From positions 5,453 through 69,452 of the forward strand of contig JAWLGU010000011.1 in NCBI GenBank assembly GCA_041690675.1: DNA of 64,000 nucleotides, written 5' to 3'. The stretch's first letter is position 1. Each line of letters opens with the position of its first letter. The notes beneath the pieces were generated by a model. The model searched no databases, was not told the DNA's origin, and saw only the letters and a program-made list of their open reading frames with translations. Below are positions 1-9,029 of this stretch, piece after piece. Both the position numbers and the translations under genes were made by a program. The stretch is from UBA7803 sp041690675 (GTDB taxonomy: Bacteria > Pseudomonadota > Gammaproteobacteria > Pseudomonadales > Azotimanducaceae).

Positions 1-1
1 C

Positions 2-1783
2 AGCCTGGGCGGCAAGGCCTTTCCCAGTTACGTCGCCATCACTGCGGACGGGCAGATGCTGGTGGGCGAGCCGGCCCGCCGTCAGGCCGCCGCCAACCCC
101 GAGGGAACGGCCACCGCATTCAAGCGGAAGATGGGCACTCGGGAGCAGATCCGCCTGCGGGAACGGACCTTCTCTCCCGAGCAGCTGTCGGCCTTCCTCC
201 TGCAGAAGATCAAACGGGACGCCGAAGCCTATCTGGGCGAGGCGGTAGAGAACGCGGTGGTCACGGTTCCCGCCTATTTCGACGACAACCAACGCAGCGC
301 CACTAAGGACGCCTGCCGCATCGCACGGCTTCAGGCGGAGCGGCTGGTGAACGAGCCGACCGCGGCGTCGCTGGCCTACGGTCTCGATCGTGCGGGCCAG
401 GACCTGCGCATCGCTGTGCTCGATCTCGGCGGCGGTACCCTGGACGTCACCATCATGGAATTCGGCAGGGGCGTGTTCCAGGTTAAGGCCACCAGTGGCG
501 ATACCCAGCTCGGCGGCACGGATATGGACCGGCGCCTGGTGGAGCATCTGGCCGGGGCCTTCCGCGCCGAGAGTGGCGTGGACGTGCTGGCGGACCGGAC
601 GGCCCGGGCGCGCCTGACCGAAGCTGCCGAGATCGCCAAGATCGAGCTCTCCAGCACCACGACCACGCGAGTGAGCCTGCCGTTTCTCGCTGCGAGGGAA
701 GGCGAGCCGCTGCACTTGGACATGGAGCTGACGCGCACGGAGCTCGAGCGTCTGGTTCGGGACATGGTGGAGCGCTGCCGTGGCCCGGTTGAGCAGGCGC
801 TGGCGGACGCCGGAATCGGACCCCGCGAGGTCGATCGGGTGATACTGGTGGGCGGGCCGACCCGCATGCCTATGGTGAGGCAGTTCTTTCAGGATATCTT
901 CGGCCTGAGCCCCGAAACCGGCGTGGACCCCATGGAATGCGTCGCGAGCGGAGCGGCCATTCAGGCGGGCGTGCTGAGCGGCGAAGTGGGCGACATCGTG
1001 CTGGTGGACGTGACCCCGCTCACCCTCGGCATCGAGACCCTGGGCGGGGTCGCCACCACCCTGATCCCGCGGAACACGCCGATCCCGGTGAAGCACGGTG
1101 AGGTGTTCACCACGGCCGCGGATCTGCAGACCGCCGTGACCATTCACGTCTACCAGGGCGAGCGTCCCATGGCTGCCGACAACACCAGTCTCGGCGAGTT
1201 CACCCTGGACGGGCTGGCTCCGGCGCCGCGAGGTGTTCCCAAGGTGGAGGTGACCTTCGACATCGACGCCAGCGGCATCCTCGACGTCACCGCCCGCGAC
1301 CAGGCCACCGGCAAGACCCGGTCCATCCGCATCACCGGTTCCACCCGGCTCAGCGAGGAAGACAAGCAGCGCATGGTCGCCGAGGCGGAGCGGTTCGCCG
1401 AGGCGGACAAGGCGCGCCGAGAGGCGGCCGAGCGATTGAACGCGGCGGACGCCACCTGCTATCAGGCGGAGAAGATGCTGGCCGATTACTCGGACAGGCT
1501 CACCGACGAGATTCGCCGGCGGATCGAGAGCGCCCTCGCGGAGGCTCGGGCCGCCATCTCCGAGAGGAACGTCTCCCTCGCCGAGGAGCGCTCCGCGGCG
1601 CTGACGAGCCTGCTCAAGGAAGCGGGCACCATCATCTACGCCCAGGCGCCGGGGGCCGGCAACGTCTACCGCGAGACCCGGGCCCCCGGAATGGAGGAAT
1701 CTCCTCGAGGGCCGCGCCCGACCGGGGCCGGACCCCGCGGCAAGGTGGTGGACGCGGAGTTCCGGGAGAGCGGCGGCGAGTGA
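2..1783 (+). CDS. dnaK: Hsp70 chaperone DnaK-like (5' end cut by window edge)
   Basis: The open frame enters from the left edge, so roughly the first 30-35 residues are missing; 593 residues are visible. ATP-driven folding chaperone of the cytosol. The actin-like ATPase shows the phosphate loop LDLGGGTLDVTI and the adenosine motif ILVGGPTRMPMV, followed by the substrate domain (DVTPLTLGIETLGG, then IDASGILDVTARD) and a helical lid. The tail ends VVDAEFRE, resembling the conserved end of bacterial DnaK. It lies 3 nt from a dnaJ gene and is followed by a Lon-like protease, with no grpE visible. The dnaK-dnaJ-lon grouping suggests a secondary stress set rather than the housekeeping grpE-dnaK-dnaJ locus, but that is inference because the upstream side is not in view. 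Confidence 0.95.
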   Translation, partial: SLGGKAFPSYVAITADGQMLVGEPARRQAAANPEGTATAFKRKMGTREQIRLRERTFSPEQLSAFLLQKIKRDAEAYLGEAVENAVVTVPAYFDDNQRSATKDACRIARLQAERLVNEPTAASLAYGLDRAGQDLRIAVLDLGGGTLDVTIMEFGRGVFQVKATSGDTQLGGTDMDRRLVEHLAGAFRAESGVDVLADRTARARLTEAAEIAKIELSSTTTTRVSLPFLAAREGEPLHLDMELTRTELERLVRDMVERCRGPVEQALADAGIGPREVDRVILVGGPTRMPMVRQFFQDIFGLSPETGVDPMECVASGAAIQAGVLSGEVGDIVLVDVTPLTLGIETLGGVATTLIPRNTPIPVKHGEVFTTAADLQTAVTIHVYQGERPMAADNTSLGEFTLDGLAPAPRGVPKVEVTFDIDASGILDVTARDQATGKTRSIRITGSTRLSEEDKQRMVAEAERFAEADKARREAAERLNAADATCYQAEKMLADYSDRLTDEIRRRIESALAEARAAISERNVSLAEERSAALTSLLKEAGTIIYAQAPGAGNVYRETRAPGMEESPRGPRPTGAGPRGKVVDAEFRESGGE

Positions 1784-1786
1784 TCG

Positions 1787-2941
1787 ATGCCCCGGGCTGC
1801 GGCCGAAAACTACTATGAGGTGCTCGGCGTCGCCCGGGATGCGAACTCCGACGCCATTCGCGACGCCTTCCGCCAGCTCGCGTTGAAGTATCACCCGGAT
1901 CACAACAAATCACCGGATGCGGAGCAGCGCTTCAAGGAGATCGCCGAGGCGTACGCCGTGCTGTCGGATCCGAAGAAGCGTGCCCAGTACGACGCGCAGG
2001 GGCGATCCGGCTTGGCCGACTTTTCGCCCGAAGACCTGCTCGCCGGGATCGACTTCGGCGACATCTTCGGCGATGCCTTCGGTGACATGGCCGGATCCGG
2101 CATGGGGCCCGGCGGTCTGTTCGAGCGTCTGTTTCGTCGACGGGCCGGGGCGGAGACGAAGGGCCGCGACATGGAGGTGCTGCTGCGAGTGCCTCTGGAA
2201 ACGATCGCCCGAGGGGGTCCAGCGACCGTGTCTCTAACGCGGACGATCGTCTGCCCCTCGTGCCACGGCACGGGAGCCCGGTCCGGAACGGGATCCCGGC
2301 CCTGCGAGGTTTGCGGTGGCACCGGTCAGAAGGTCGTCGTGCGGGAGGACGAGGGCGTGCGTTTCCGCCACGTCACGACGTGTCCCGCCTGCGGTGGGAC
2401 CGGGCGCGTGATCGACGAGCCCTGTCCGGTATGCGGCGGTAGGGGCAAGGTGGAGCGGGAGGAACGGCTGGAGGTTATCGTCCCGGCGGGGGCGGAGGAA
2501 GGCATGGCGCTGCGGATACCGGGGCACGGATCTCCGAGCCGCGATCCCCGGGGTACCCCGGGTGATCTCCTGGTGGTGATCCGCAGCGCGCCTGATGATC
2601 GCTTCGAGCGCTGGGGCGCGGATCTGTGGCGCGACGAGACGCTGGACGTGGCGGATGCAGCCTTGGGGACCCGATTATGGATTCCCACTATGGACGGCGA
2701 AGTGGAGGTGAGCGTACCGGCGGGAACTCAGCCCGAGCAGATACTGCGTGTACGGGGGAAAGGCTTACCCGTATTCGGCAGCGATCAGCGTGGTGACATG
2801 AACGTTCGTGTCCATGTTTCGATCCCGCGGGGGCTGAGCGATCTGGAACGGGAGCTGTACCGGCAGCTCCGGGCTCTGAGGGCGGGCTCCCGGGAACACG
2901 GCGCCGGGCGCGGCCCGGGCGACAGCTCGGGCGGAGGGTAA
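1787..2941 (+). CDS. dnaJ: DnaJ-type Hsp40 co-chaperone
   Basis: 384 residues with full class-I DnaJ architecture. The J domain (about 7-70) carries the HPD tripeptide in KYHPDHNK, which stimulates the Hsp70 ATPase. A short G/F-rich linker (about 85-115) follows, then four CxxCxGxG zinc repeats (CPSCHGTG, CEVCGGTG, CPACGGTG, CPVCGGRG; about 158-222) and a C-terminal client-binding domain. It starts 3 nt after the dnaK stop and almost certainly serves that DnaK as partner. The next gene follows after 4 nt, so all three are likely co-transcribed. Confidence 0.95.
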   Translation: MPRAAAENYYEVLGVARDANSDAIRDAFRQLALKYHPDHNKSPDAEQRFKEIAEAYAVLSDPKKRAQYDAQGRSGLADFSPEDLLAGIDFGDIFGDAFGDMAGSGMGPGGLFERLFRRRAGAETKGRDMEVLLRVPLETIARGGPATVSLTRTIVCPSCHGTGARSGTGSRPCEVCGGTGQKVVVREDEGVRFRHVTTCPACGGTGRVIDEPCPVCGGRGKVEREERLEVIVPAGAEEGMALRIPGHGSPSRDPRGTPGDLLVVIRSAPDDRFERWGADLWRDETLDVADAALGTRLWIPTMDGEVEVSVPAGTQPEQILRVRGKGLPVFGSDQRGDMNVRVHVSIPRGLSDLERELYRQLRALRAGSREHGAGRGPGDSSGGG

Positions 2942-2945
2942 CTGC

Positions 2946-5354
2946 ATGGCACCGAGGCTTCCTGCGGATGCACTGTTCACCCCATGCGATCCGGCGGGGC
3001 TGGGATTCGCCACTACCGCGGAGATCGCCGAGGCGGGCTGGCTGCTCGGCCAGGACCGGGCGCTGGAGGCCATCCGCTTCGGCACGGGCATCTCGCGAAC
3101 GGGCTTCAATCTCTACGTGCTGGGGCCGAGTGGCAGCGACCGCTACGAGCTGGTGCGGCAGGTGGTGGAGGAGAGGGCGCGGACCGAGCCGGTGCCTCCG
3201 GACTACTGCTACGTGCTCGACTTCGAGAAGCCGCATCAGCCCAAGGTGCTGGCGTTTCCCGCCGGCGGGGGGGCGGCATTTCGCAGCGACATGAGCCAGT
3301 TTGCGGAGGATCTGGCCGCTGCCGTTACCGAGATGTTGGAAGGCGACGAGTACCGCGCCCACCGTGAGGAGATTCAGGGGGAGCTGCGCCAACGTCAGGA
3401 TGCAGCCTTCGAAGAGCTGTACCGGCAGGCGGAGGCCTCTTCCGTCCGGCTGATGCGGACGCCGGAGGGATTCGCGTTCGCGCCGGTGCGGGAAGGGCGG
3501 GTGGTGGATCCGGAGGAATACGAGCAGCTGCCCGAGGACGAACGGGTCGCCATAGAGGCGAGCGTCGACAAGCTGAGGTCGGCGCTGGAAAGGATGCTCG
3601 AGCAGGTACCCAGGTGGCGGCGGGAGGCGCAGCGCCGAATCCGGGACTTGAACCGGAGCACGGTGGCCGCGGTAGCCGGCCAGCTACTGGCGGAGCTGCG
3701 TGGACGCTACCGATCTATCCCCCGCGTGCTCGAGCATCTGGACGCGGTGCGGGCGGACGCCGTGGAGCACGCCGAGCAGTTCGGTGACGCCCAGCCCACC
3801 CTGTCGGTGCTCCCTGGGCTGATCGTCGGTGCGACCGGCGGGCTCGCGGCCGTGTTGAGCCGCTATAGGGTGAATCTGGTGGTGGACCACCGCCAGCAGT
3901 CGGGCGCACCTGTGGTGCATCTGGACAACCCGACTCACCCCAACCTGGTGGGCCGTGTCGAGCACCAAGCGCAGCTGGGCACCCTGATCACGGATTTCAG
4001 CATGATCAAGCCCGGCGCTCTTCATCAGGCGAACGGCGGCTACCTGCTCATGGACGTGAGAAAGCTGCTCGTTCAGCCTTATGCCTACGAAGGTCTCAAG
4101 CGGGCGCTGCGAACCGGGCGGATCCATATCGAGTCGTTGGCACAGGTCCTCAGCCTGATCAGCACCACCTCTCTCGAGCCGGAACCCATTCCCTTGAACC
4201 TCAAGGTGATTCTCGTGGGTGACAGGGACGTCTACTACTTGCTGTGTGATTACGACGAGGAGTTCACGGAGCTGTTCAAGGTGGCCGTGGATCTCGACGA
4301 CGAGACGGATCGCACGGTGGAGGTCACCCGGCGCTACGCGGCCCAGCTCGCCTCGATGATCCGCCGCGAAGACCTGCGGGCGTTCGACGCCGGGGCCGTG
4401 GCCCGGGTGATCGAGCATGCGTCCCGGGTGGTGGACGACAGCGAGAAGCTATCCATGCGCTTCGGCAAGATCGGCGACGTGCTTCGCGAGGCGGATTACC
4501 TGGCGTCCCGTGACGGCCGGGCCCTGGTGGTGGCTCGTGACGTTCAGAGCGCCATCGACGCGCGCAACCGGCGGCACGAGCGCATCCGCGAACGGTTGCT
4601 GGAAAGCAAGCTGCGGGGGACGCTGGTGATCGAGACCAGCGGCTGGGCGGCGGGGCGGGTGAACGGTCTGTCGGTGATCGTTCTCGGTGAGTACGCATTC
4701 GGCCATCCCGTTCGAATCACCGCCCGGGTACGCATGGGCAAGGGCGACGTGATCGACATCGAGCGCGAGGTAGAGTTGGGTGGGCCCATCCATTCCAAGG
4801 GTGTCCTGACCCTGGCCGGCTATCTGGCGGGCCGCTACTGCCCCGAACGTCCGCTGTCGCTGCAGGCGAGCCTGGTGTTCGAGCAGAGCTACGGTCCCGT
4901 GGAAGGGGACAGCGCGTCCGCCGCGGAGCTGTCCGCGCTGCTGTCCGCCCTGGCGGACGTGCCTTTGAAGCAGTCGCTGGCAATGACCGGCGCGGTAAAT
5001 CAGGTGGGCGAGGTGCAGTCGGTGGGTGCGGTGAACGACAAGGTCGAGGGCTTCTTCGAGTTGTGCGACCGGCGCGGCCTCACCGGTGATCAGGGGGTGA
5101 TCATCCCCCGAGCCAACGTCAAGAGCCTGATGTTGCGCGCGGACGTGGTGGAAGCCGTGGCTGCCGGCCGATTCCACATCCATGCCGTGGACACGGTGGA
5201 CGAAGGCCTGGCGCTGATGACCGGCCTGCCGGCGGGCGAGCGCGCCCCGGACGGATCCTTTCCGGAGGGCAGCCTCAACCAGCGGATCGAGGCCAGGCTG
5301 ATCGCCATGGCCGAGTCCGCCAAGCCCCAGAGCTTTTTCGAAGGCGAGACGTGA
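2946..5354 (+). CDS. LonB-like ATP-dependent protease
   Basis: 802 residues. The C-terminal half is a Lon-type serine protease domain: Ser656 in GDSASAAE and Lys699 in NDKVEGFF form the expected Ser-Lys dyad with the same 43-residue spacing as classical Lon. The N-terminal half matches the AAA-type region of the Lon-related family seen in E. coli YcbZ, with a long helical insertion at about 130-240, rather than the LAN-AAA layout of LonA. The start is supported by GGAGG at 2934-2938, 7 nt before the ATG. Placement behind dnaK-dnaJ suggests degradation of clients that fail to refold. No membrane segment is seen, unlike archaeal LonB. Confidence 0.9.
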   Translation: MAPRLPADALFTPCDPAGLGFATTAEIAEAGWLLGQDRALEAIRFGTGISRTGFNLYVLGPSGSDRYELVRQVVEERARTEPVPPDYCYVLDFEKPHQPKVLAFPAGGGAAFRSDMSQFAEDLAAAVTEMLEGDEYRAHREEIQGELRQRQDAAFEELYRQAEASSVRLMRTPEGFAFAPVREGRVVDPEEYEQLPEDERVAIEASVDKLRSALERMLEQVPRWRREAQRRIRDLNRSTVAAVAGQLLAELRGRYRSIPRVLEHLDAVRADAVEHAEQFGDAQPTLSVLPGLIVGATGGLAAVLSRYRVNLVVDHRQQSGAPVVHLDNPTHPNLVGRVEHQAQLGTLITDFSMIKPGALHQANGGYLLMDVRKLLVQPYAYEGLKRALRTGRIHIESLAQVLSLISTTSLEPEPIPLNLKVILVGDRDVYYLLCDYDEEFTELFKVAVDLDDETDRTVEVTRRYAAQLASMIRREDLRAFDAGAVARVIEHASRVVDDSEKLSMRFGKIGDVLREADYLASRDGRALVVARDVQSAIDARNRRHERIRERLLESKLRGTLVIETSGWAAGRVNGLSVIVLGEYAFGHPVRITARVRMGKGDVIDIEREVELGGPIHSKGVLTLAGYLAGRYCPERPLSLQASLVFEQSYGPVEGDSASAAELSALLSALADVPLKQSLAMTGAVNQVGEVQSVGAVNDKVEGFFELCDRRGLTGDQGVIIPRANVKSLMLRADVVEAVAAGRFHIHAVDTVDEGLALMTGLPAGERAPDGSFPEGSLNQRIEARLIAMAESAKPQSFFEGET

Positions 5355-5428
5355 GAAGCGGGCGGCGCGGAATTGGTGGTGCCGGCACGGATGCTTGATT
5401 CACAGGCACGTGCACCTTAAAAAGCCCC

Positions 5429-6856
5429 ATGAGCACGACCCACGCCTCCGACCCCGCTGCCCTGTCGCTGGCGGGCACCGCCGCCGCCTCGCCGCTCGGC
5501 TACATGAGTTGGACCTTCGGCCAGGCCGCCCGGGATCCGTACTACATCCTGGTGGTCATCTACATCTTCTTTCCGTACTTCAGCAACACGGTGGTGGGCG
5601 ATCCGGTGCGGGGCCAGTCGCTCATCGGCTACCTCAACGCCACGGCCGGCGCGATCCTGGCGCTCACGGCCCCGTTCCTCGGCGCCATCGCCGACAAGAA
5701 CGGGCGCCGCAAGCCCTGGGTGGCGGGAACGGTGCTGGTGATGTCGGTAGGGGCCATGCTGCTGTGGTACGTGCTGCCGGGCGGGCAGGGGATGGGCATC
5801 GGTTGGACCTTCGCGCTGCTGCTGACCATCAGCCTCGCCTTCGCCATCTCCGAGGTGTTTCACAACGCCATGCTGCCCAGCGTGGCGCCGGTGAATCGAA
5901 TCGGCCTGGTGTCGGGGGTCGCCTTCGCCCTCGGCAACGTGGGCGGGCTGGCGCTCATGCTGCTGGTGCTGTTCGCCTTCGCCCTGCCCGGCGCCAGCGA
6001 CTGGGCCTTTCTTCCGGCCGAACCGCTGTTCGGCATCGACCAGGCCAGTCACGAGCACGACCGCATCGTCGGCCCGGTGGCGGGACTGTGGATGCTGCTG
6101 TTCACCCTGCCGGTGCTGCTGTTCACCCCCGATGGCGAGCGAACGTCTACGCCCATGCTGCAGGCCGCGCGCCAGGGTATTCGCGACGTGATCGCCACCC
6201 TGCGGCAGCTCAGGCACTACTCGAACATCGCCTTGTACCTGCTTTCGCGCATGCTGTTCATCGATGGCATGGTGGGGGTCATGACCTTCGGCGGCGTGTA
6301 CGCCTCCGGCACCTTCGGCTGGGGCTCCACGGCCCTGCTCATCTTCGGGCTCTGCACCAGCGCCTCGGCCATGGTCGGTGCCTGGCTCGGCGGGGTTCTG
6401 GACGATCGGCTCGGCTCGCTGCGGGCGCTCAGGGTGGCCATCGCGGTGAGCTCGGTGGTCCTGCTCGTGCTCGTATCCGTTCAGTCGGACCGGGTGCTCT
6501 ACCTGATCCCGGTGGGCGAGGAGCCGGTGTGGAGCTTTCCCTTCTTCCGTACCCCGGCGGAGATCTTCTACTTCTGCACCAACCAGATTTTCGCCATGTT
6601 CTTCGTCACCGGGCTGTCCGCGTCGCGAACGCTCATGGCCCGGCTCGCGCCGCCGGGCATGGCTACCCAGTTCTTCGGTCTGTTCGCCCTCTCCGGCACG
6701 GTGACGGCGTTTCTGGCCCCGCTGATGGTGGCGACCATGACCACGTGGTTCGAGTCCCAGCGCGCCGGCTTCGCCTCGCTGGCGGCCTTGATGATCCTCG
6801 GCGGTCTGCTGTTGACGAAGGTGCGCCAGGAGCGGGCGACGGTTCCAACCGGCTGA
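5429..6856 (+). CDS. MFS transporter, Atg22/UMF1-like
   Basis: 475 residues, almost entirely hydrophobic with about 12 predicted membrane segments. The sequence after the first helices, including GAIADKNGRRKPWV, matches the MFS loop 2-3 signature (G-x-x-x-D-x-x-G-R-R). Overall layout resembles the Atg22-like/UMF1 permease group, whose substrates in bacteria are mostly unknown. The 74-nt gap from the protease gene and absence of a strong ribosome site make co-regulation uncertain. It converges with the luciferase-like gene, stops 12 nt apart. Confidence 0.8.
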   Translation: MSTTHASDPAALSLAGTAAASPLGYMSWTFGQAARDPYYILVVIYIFFPYFSNTVVGDPVRGQSLIGYLNATAGAILALTAPFLGAIADKNGRRKPWVAGTVLVMSVGAMLLWYVLPGGQGMGIGWTFALLLTISLAFAISEVFHNAMLPSVAPVNRIGLVSGVAFALGNVGGLALMLLVLFAFALPGASDWAFLPAEPLFGIDQASHEHDRIVGPVAGLWMLLFTLPVLLFTPDGERTSTPMLQAARQGIRDVIATLRQLRHYSNIALYLLSRMLFIDGMVGVMTFGGVYASGTFGWGSTALLIFGLCTSASAMVGAWLGGVLDDRLGSLRALRVAIAVSSVVLLVLVSVQSDRVLYLIPVGEEPVWSFPFFRTPAEIFYFCTNQIFAMFFVTGLSASRTLMARLAPPGMATQFFGLFALSGTVTAFLAPLMVATMTTWFESQRAGFASLAALMILGGLLLTKVRQERATVPTG

Positions 6857-6868
6857 ACGGACGTCGCC

Positions 6869-7873
6869 TCACAGCAGCTCTTCAGCGAAGAAGCGCAGAG
6901 TGTCGACGTCCGCCGCGCCCACGTTCAGCTGCGTGACCGGGCTGTCCTTCCACCCCTGCAGGCGCTCACGGATGCGCGCCTTGGGGCCGCACAGCGCAAT
7001 CTCGTCCACCAGCTCGTCAGGTACGGCGGCGAACGCCTCGTCGCGCCGGCCGGCCATGAACAGGTCCTGAATCTTCTGCGCCGCGTCGGCGTAGCCCATT
7101 CGGCTCACGTGGTCCTTGTGGACGTTGAAGGACTTCGCTCCCATGCCGCCCACGTAGAAGCCTACGTTCTGCTTGATCTTCGCCCGGGCCGCGTCCACGT
7201 CGGCGTCCATCACCACGGGCACGGCGGCGGCGATCTCGAAGCCGGGCTGCTTGATGCGCATGGCCTCGGCGTACATGTCGCTCATCCGGTAGGGCGACAG
7301 GAACATGGGTATCCAGCCGTCGCAGAGCTCGGCGGCGAGCGCCACGTTCTTGGGCCCCTCGGCACCCAGGTACAGGGGAATGTGGTCGCGCAGGGGGTGC
7401 TGCATCAGCTTGAGCGGCTTGCCGAGCCCCATGCCCCCTTTCAGGGGGAGCTGGTAGTGCTCGCCGTCGAAGGTCACGGGCTCCTTCCGGGCGATGACCT
7501 TGCGGAAGATCTGCACCCACTCGCGGGTGCGGGCCAGCGGCTTCGGATAGGGCTGGCCGTACCAGCCCTCCACCACCTGGGGTCCGGAGACGCCGATGCC
7601 GAGGATCAGACGGCCGTTGGAGAGGTAGTCCAGTGCCACCGCGTGCATGGCGGCGCTCGCCGGGGTGCGCGCGGAGATCTGCATGATGGACGTGCCCAGG
7701 TTGATGCGGGACGTGTGCGCGCCGATCCAGGCCAGCGGCGTGAAGCAGTCCATGCCGTAGATCTCCGGGCACCAGATGGTGTCGTAGCCGAGCGCCTCGG
7801 CCTCTTTGGCCAGTTGGATGATCCGCTCGCCGCCGGGTGGGCCCATGGGGCCGATGCCGAGTCCGAGTTTCAT
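6869..7873 (-). CDS. Luciferase-like (LLM class) flavin/F420-dependent oxidoreductase
   Basis: 334 residues forming a bacterial-luciferase-type TIM barrel: MKLGLGIGPMGPP at the N terminus, the strand/helix with INLGTSIMQI, and LILGIGVSGPQVVEGWYG are typical of F420-dependent LLM enzymes. The cofactor (F420 or FMN) cannot be settled from sequence. The start is firm: AAGGAG lies just upstream, and its ATG overlaps the TGA of the upstream TetR gene (ATGA), so the two are translationally coupled. Likely repressed together with the TetR gene through the palindrome at 8521. Confidence 0.85.
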   Translation of the reverse strand: MKLGLGIGPMGPPGGERIIQLAKEAEALGYDTIWCPEIYGMDCFTPLAWIGAHTSRINLGTSIMQISARTPASAAMHAVALDYLSNGRLILGIGVSGPQVVEGWYGQPYPKPLARTREWVQIFRKVIARKEPVTFDGEHYQLPLKGGMGLGKPLKLMQHPLRDHIPLYLGAEGPKNVALAAELCDGWIPMFLSPYRMSDMYAEAMRIKQPGFEIAAAVPVVMDADVDAARAKIKQNVGFYVGGMGAKSFNVHKDHVSRMGYADAAQKIQDLFMAGRRDEAFAAVPDELVDEIALCGPKARIRERLQGWKDSPVTQLNVGAADVDTLRFFAEELL

Positions 7874-8487
7874 TTCGCTTCTCCTTCCAGGTCAGATTCC
7901 GTGATGCCGCCGAGCAGCCCCATGGCCTCCCGCACGGTGGCGGCGCGCTCCCGGGGAGGCCCCACCGTCTTCGGCGCCAGCCGCGCCAGATGCAGCATGC
8001 CCACATAGCCGGCATAGGCGATGACGGCGCGCCGGCGCGCCGCCCGCGGCGGGAACCCCAGCTCCCGGTAGGCACGCGTTAGAAATTCGGTTCGCTTCTC
8101 GATCACCCGGGCCACGGTGCGGGCGAAATCCGCCCGCGTGGCGGCAGCGGCCGAAATTTCCAGATAGAGGGCCTGGGCCTCGTGATCGGCCTCGGCTTCC
8201 GCGGACCAGGGCTTCAGCCGCTCGGCGGGGGATGAAATCTCGGTCTCGAAACGCTCGATTCGCCGGTCGGTGTAGGACCGTTCCCAGCGCTCGAGCACGG
8301 CCGCGAGCAGGGCGTCCAGGCTGTCGAAGTGCCAGTAGAAGCTGCCTTTCGTCACCCCGAGAGACGCGGCCAGCTTGGGGATGGACAGCGCCGCCACGCC
8401 TTCCTCGGCGATGGTGGCCAGGGCCGCGCGTTCCCAATCGCGGCGTTCGAGTCGCCGGCCGGGGGATTGCTGGTTGCTGCGCGCCAT
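7870..8487 (-). CDS. TetR family transcriptional regulator
   Basis: 205 residues. The N-terminal HTH has the TetR pattern: ATIAEEGVAALSIPKLAASL followed by GVTKGSFYWHF. The C-terminal ligand domain is variable and gives no ligand clue. First gene of a two-gene minus-strand operon with the luciferase-like oxidoreductase. A 14-bp palindrome 34 nt upstream matches two copies in front of the crotonase gene at 10586, so this protein probably controls itself and that operon. Given those targets, an acyl-CoA or hydrophobic effector is plausible but inferred. Confidence 0.9.
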   Translation of the reverse strand: MARSNQQSPGRRLERRDWERAALATIAEEGVAALSIPKLAASLGVTKGSFYWHFDSLDALLAAVLERWERSYTDRRIERFETEISSPAERLKPWSAEAEADHEAQALYLEISAAAATRADFARTVARVIEKRTEFLTRAYRELGFPPRAARRRAVIAYAGYVGMLHLARLAPKTVGPPRERAATVREAMGLLGGITESDLEGEAK

Positions 8488-8520
8488 CGGTGCTCCGGGT
8501 GCTGAGCCTCGTGAGAATCA

Positions 8521-8534
8521 ATACTGGCCGGTAT
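8521..8534. promoter_or_regulatory. Putative TetR operator (copy 1)
   Basis: ATACTGGCCGGTAT, a 14-bp inverted repeat with one mismatched pair, 34 nt upstream of the TetR start. It matches the palindromes at 10521 and 10562 in its outer ATAC/GTAT and inner CGG positions, which is the main evidence that it is an operator. Confidence 0.6.
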
Positions 8535-8586
8535 GGATAGTGCCATGATCGGCGGCCCCATGGCCATCGCCTGAGCCGAGCTCCGC

Positions 8587-8631
8587 TTGCCGCTCGGGAG
8601 AGGGCAACGTATTATATCGTCGTTCGACGAT
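8587..8631 (+). promoter_or_regulatory. Ars promoter with ArsR operator
   Basis: TTGCCG (8587-8592), a 17-nt spacer, and TATTAT (8610-8615) make a reasonable sigma-70 promoter. A perfect inverted repeat ATCGTCG-TT-CGACGAT (8616-8631) abuts the -10 element, where a bound ArsR would block transcription. The arsR ATG follows 15 nt downstream. Confidence 0.65.
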
Positions 8632-8646
8632 AGACGATTTAGATCC

Positions 8647-9018
8647 ATGACCACCACTGCTGTTACCCGCTCGCCGTCCCGCGGCGTGGCTGCCGCGGCG
8701 TCCGAAGAGTCGCTGGCGGCGGTCGCCAAGGCCCTCGCGCACCCGGCCCGCATCCACATCGTCGCCATGCTGCTCGAGAAGCAGTCCTGTATCGGCTGCG
8801 ATATCGTCGACGAGATCGGTCTGGCCCAATCCACGGTCTCGGAGCATCTGAGGATTCTCAAGGAGGCGGGAATCGTCACCGGCCAGATCGAGCGTCCGCG
8901 GGTCTGCTACTCGCTCAACCCCGAGCGCCTGCGCCCGCTGGCGGATCTGTTGAAGTCCGTGCTCGATGGCGACCGGCGCGGCGAGCTCACGGGCTCCATC
9001 TGCTGTCCACCCGAATGA
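8647..9018 (+). CDS. arsR: ArsR family arsenite-responsive repressor
   Basis: 123 residues with a winged-helix domain; the recognition helix is in IGLAQSTVSEHLRILKEAG. Cysteines at SCIGC just before that helix and a second pair near the C terminus (SICCPPE) are candidate As(III) ligands, comparable to the metalloid sites of the ArsR family. The ATG at 8647 is chosen because it sits directly after the promoter/operator; a longer TTG-initiated reading would overlap the promoter. It overlaps or abuts acr3 and should repress the arsR-acr3-arsC operon until arsenite binds. Confidence 0.92.
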   Translation: MTTTAVTRSPSRGVAAAASEESLAAVAKALAHPARIHIVAMLLEKQSCIGCDIVDEIGLAQSTVSEHLRILKEAGIVTGQIERPRVCYSLNPERLRPLADLLKSVLDGDRRGELTGSICCPPE

Positions 9019-9029
9019 GGGAATCCCGA

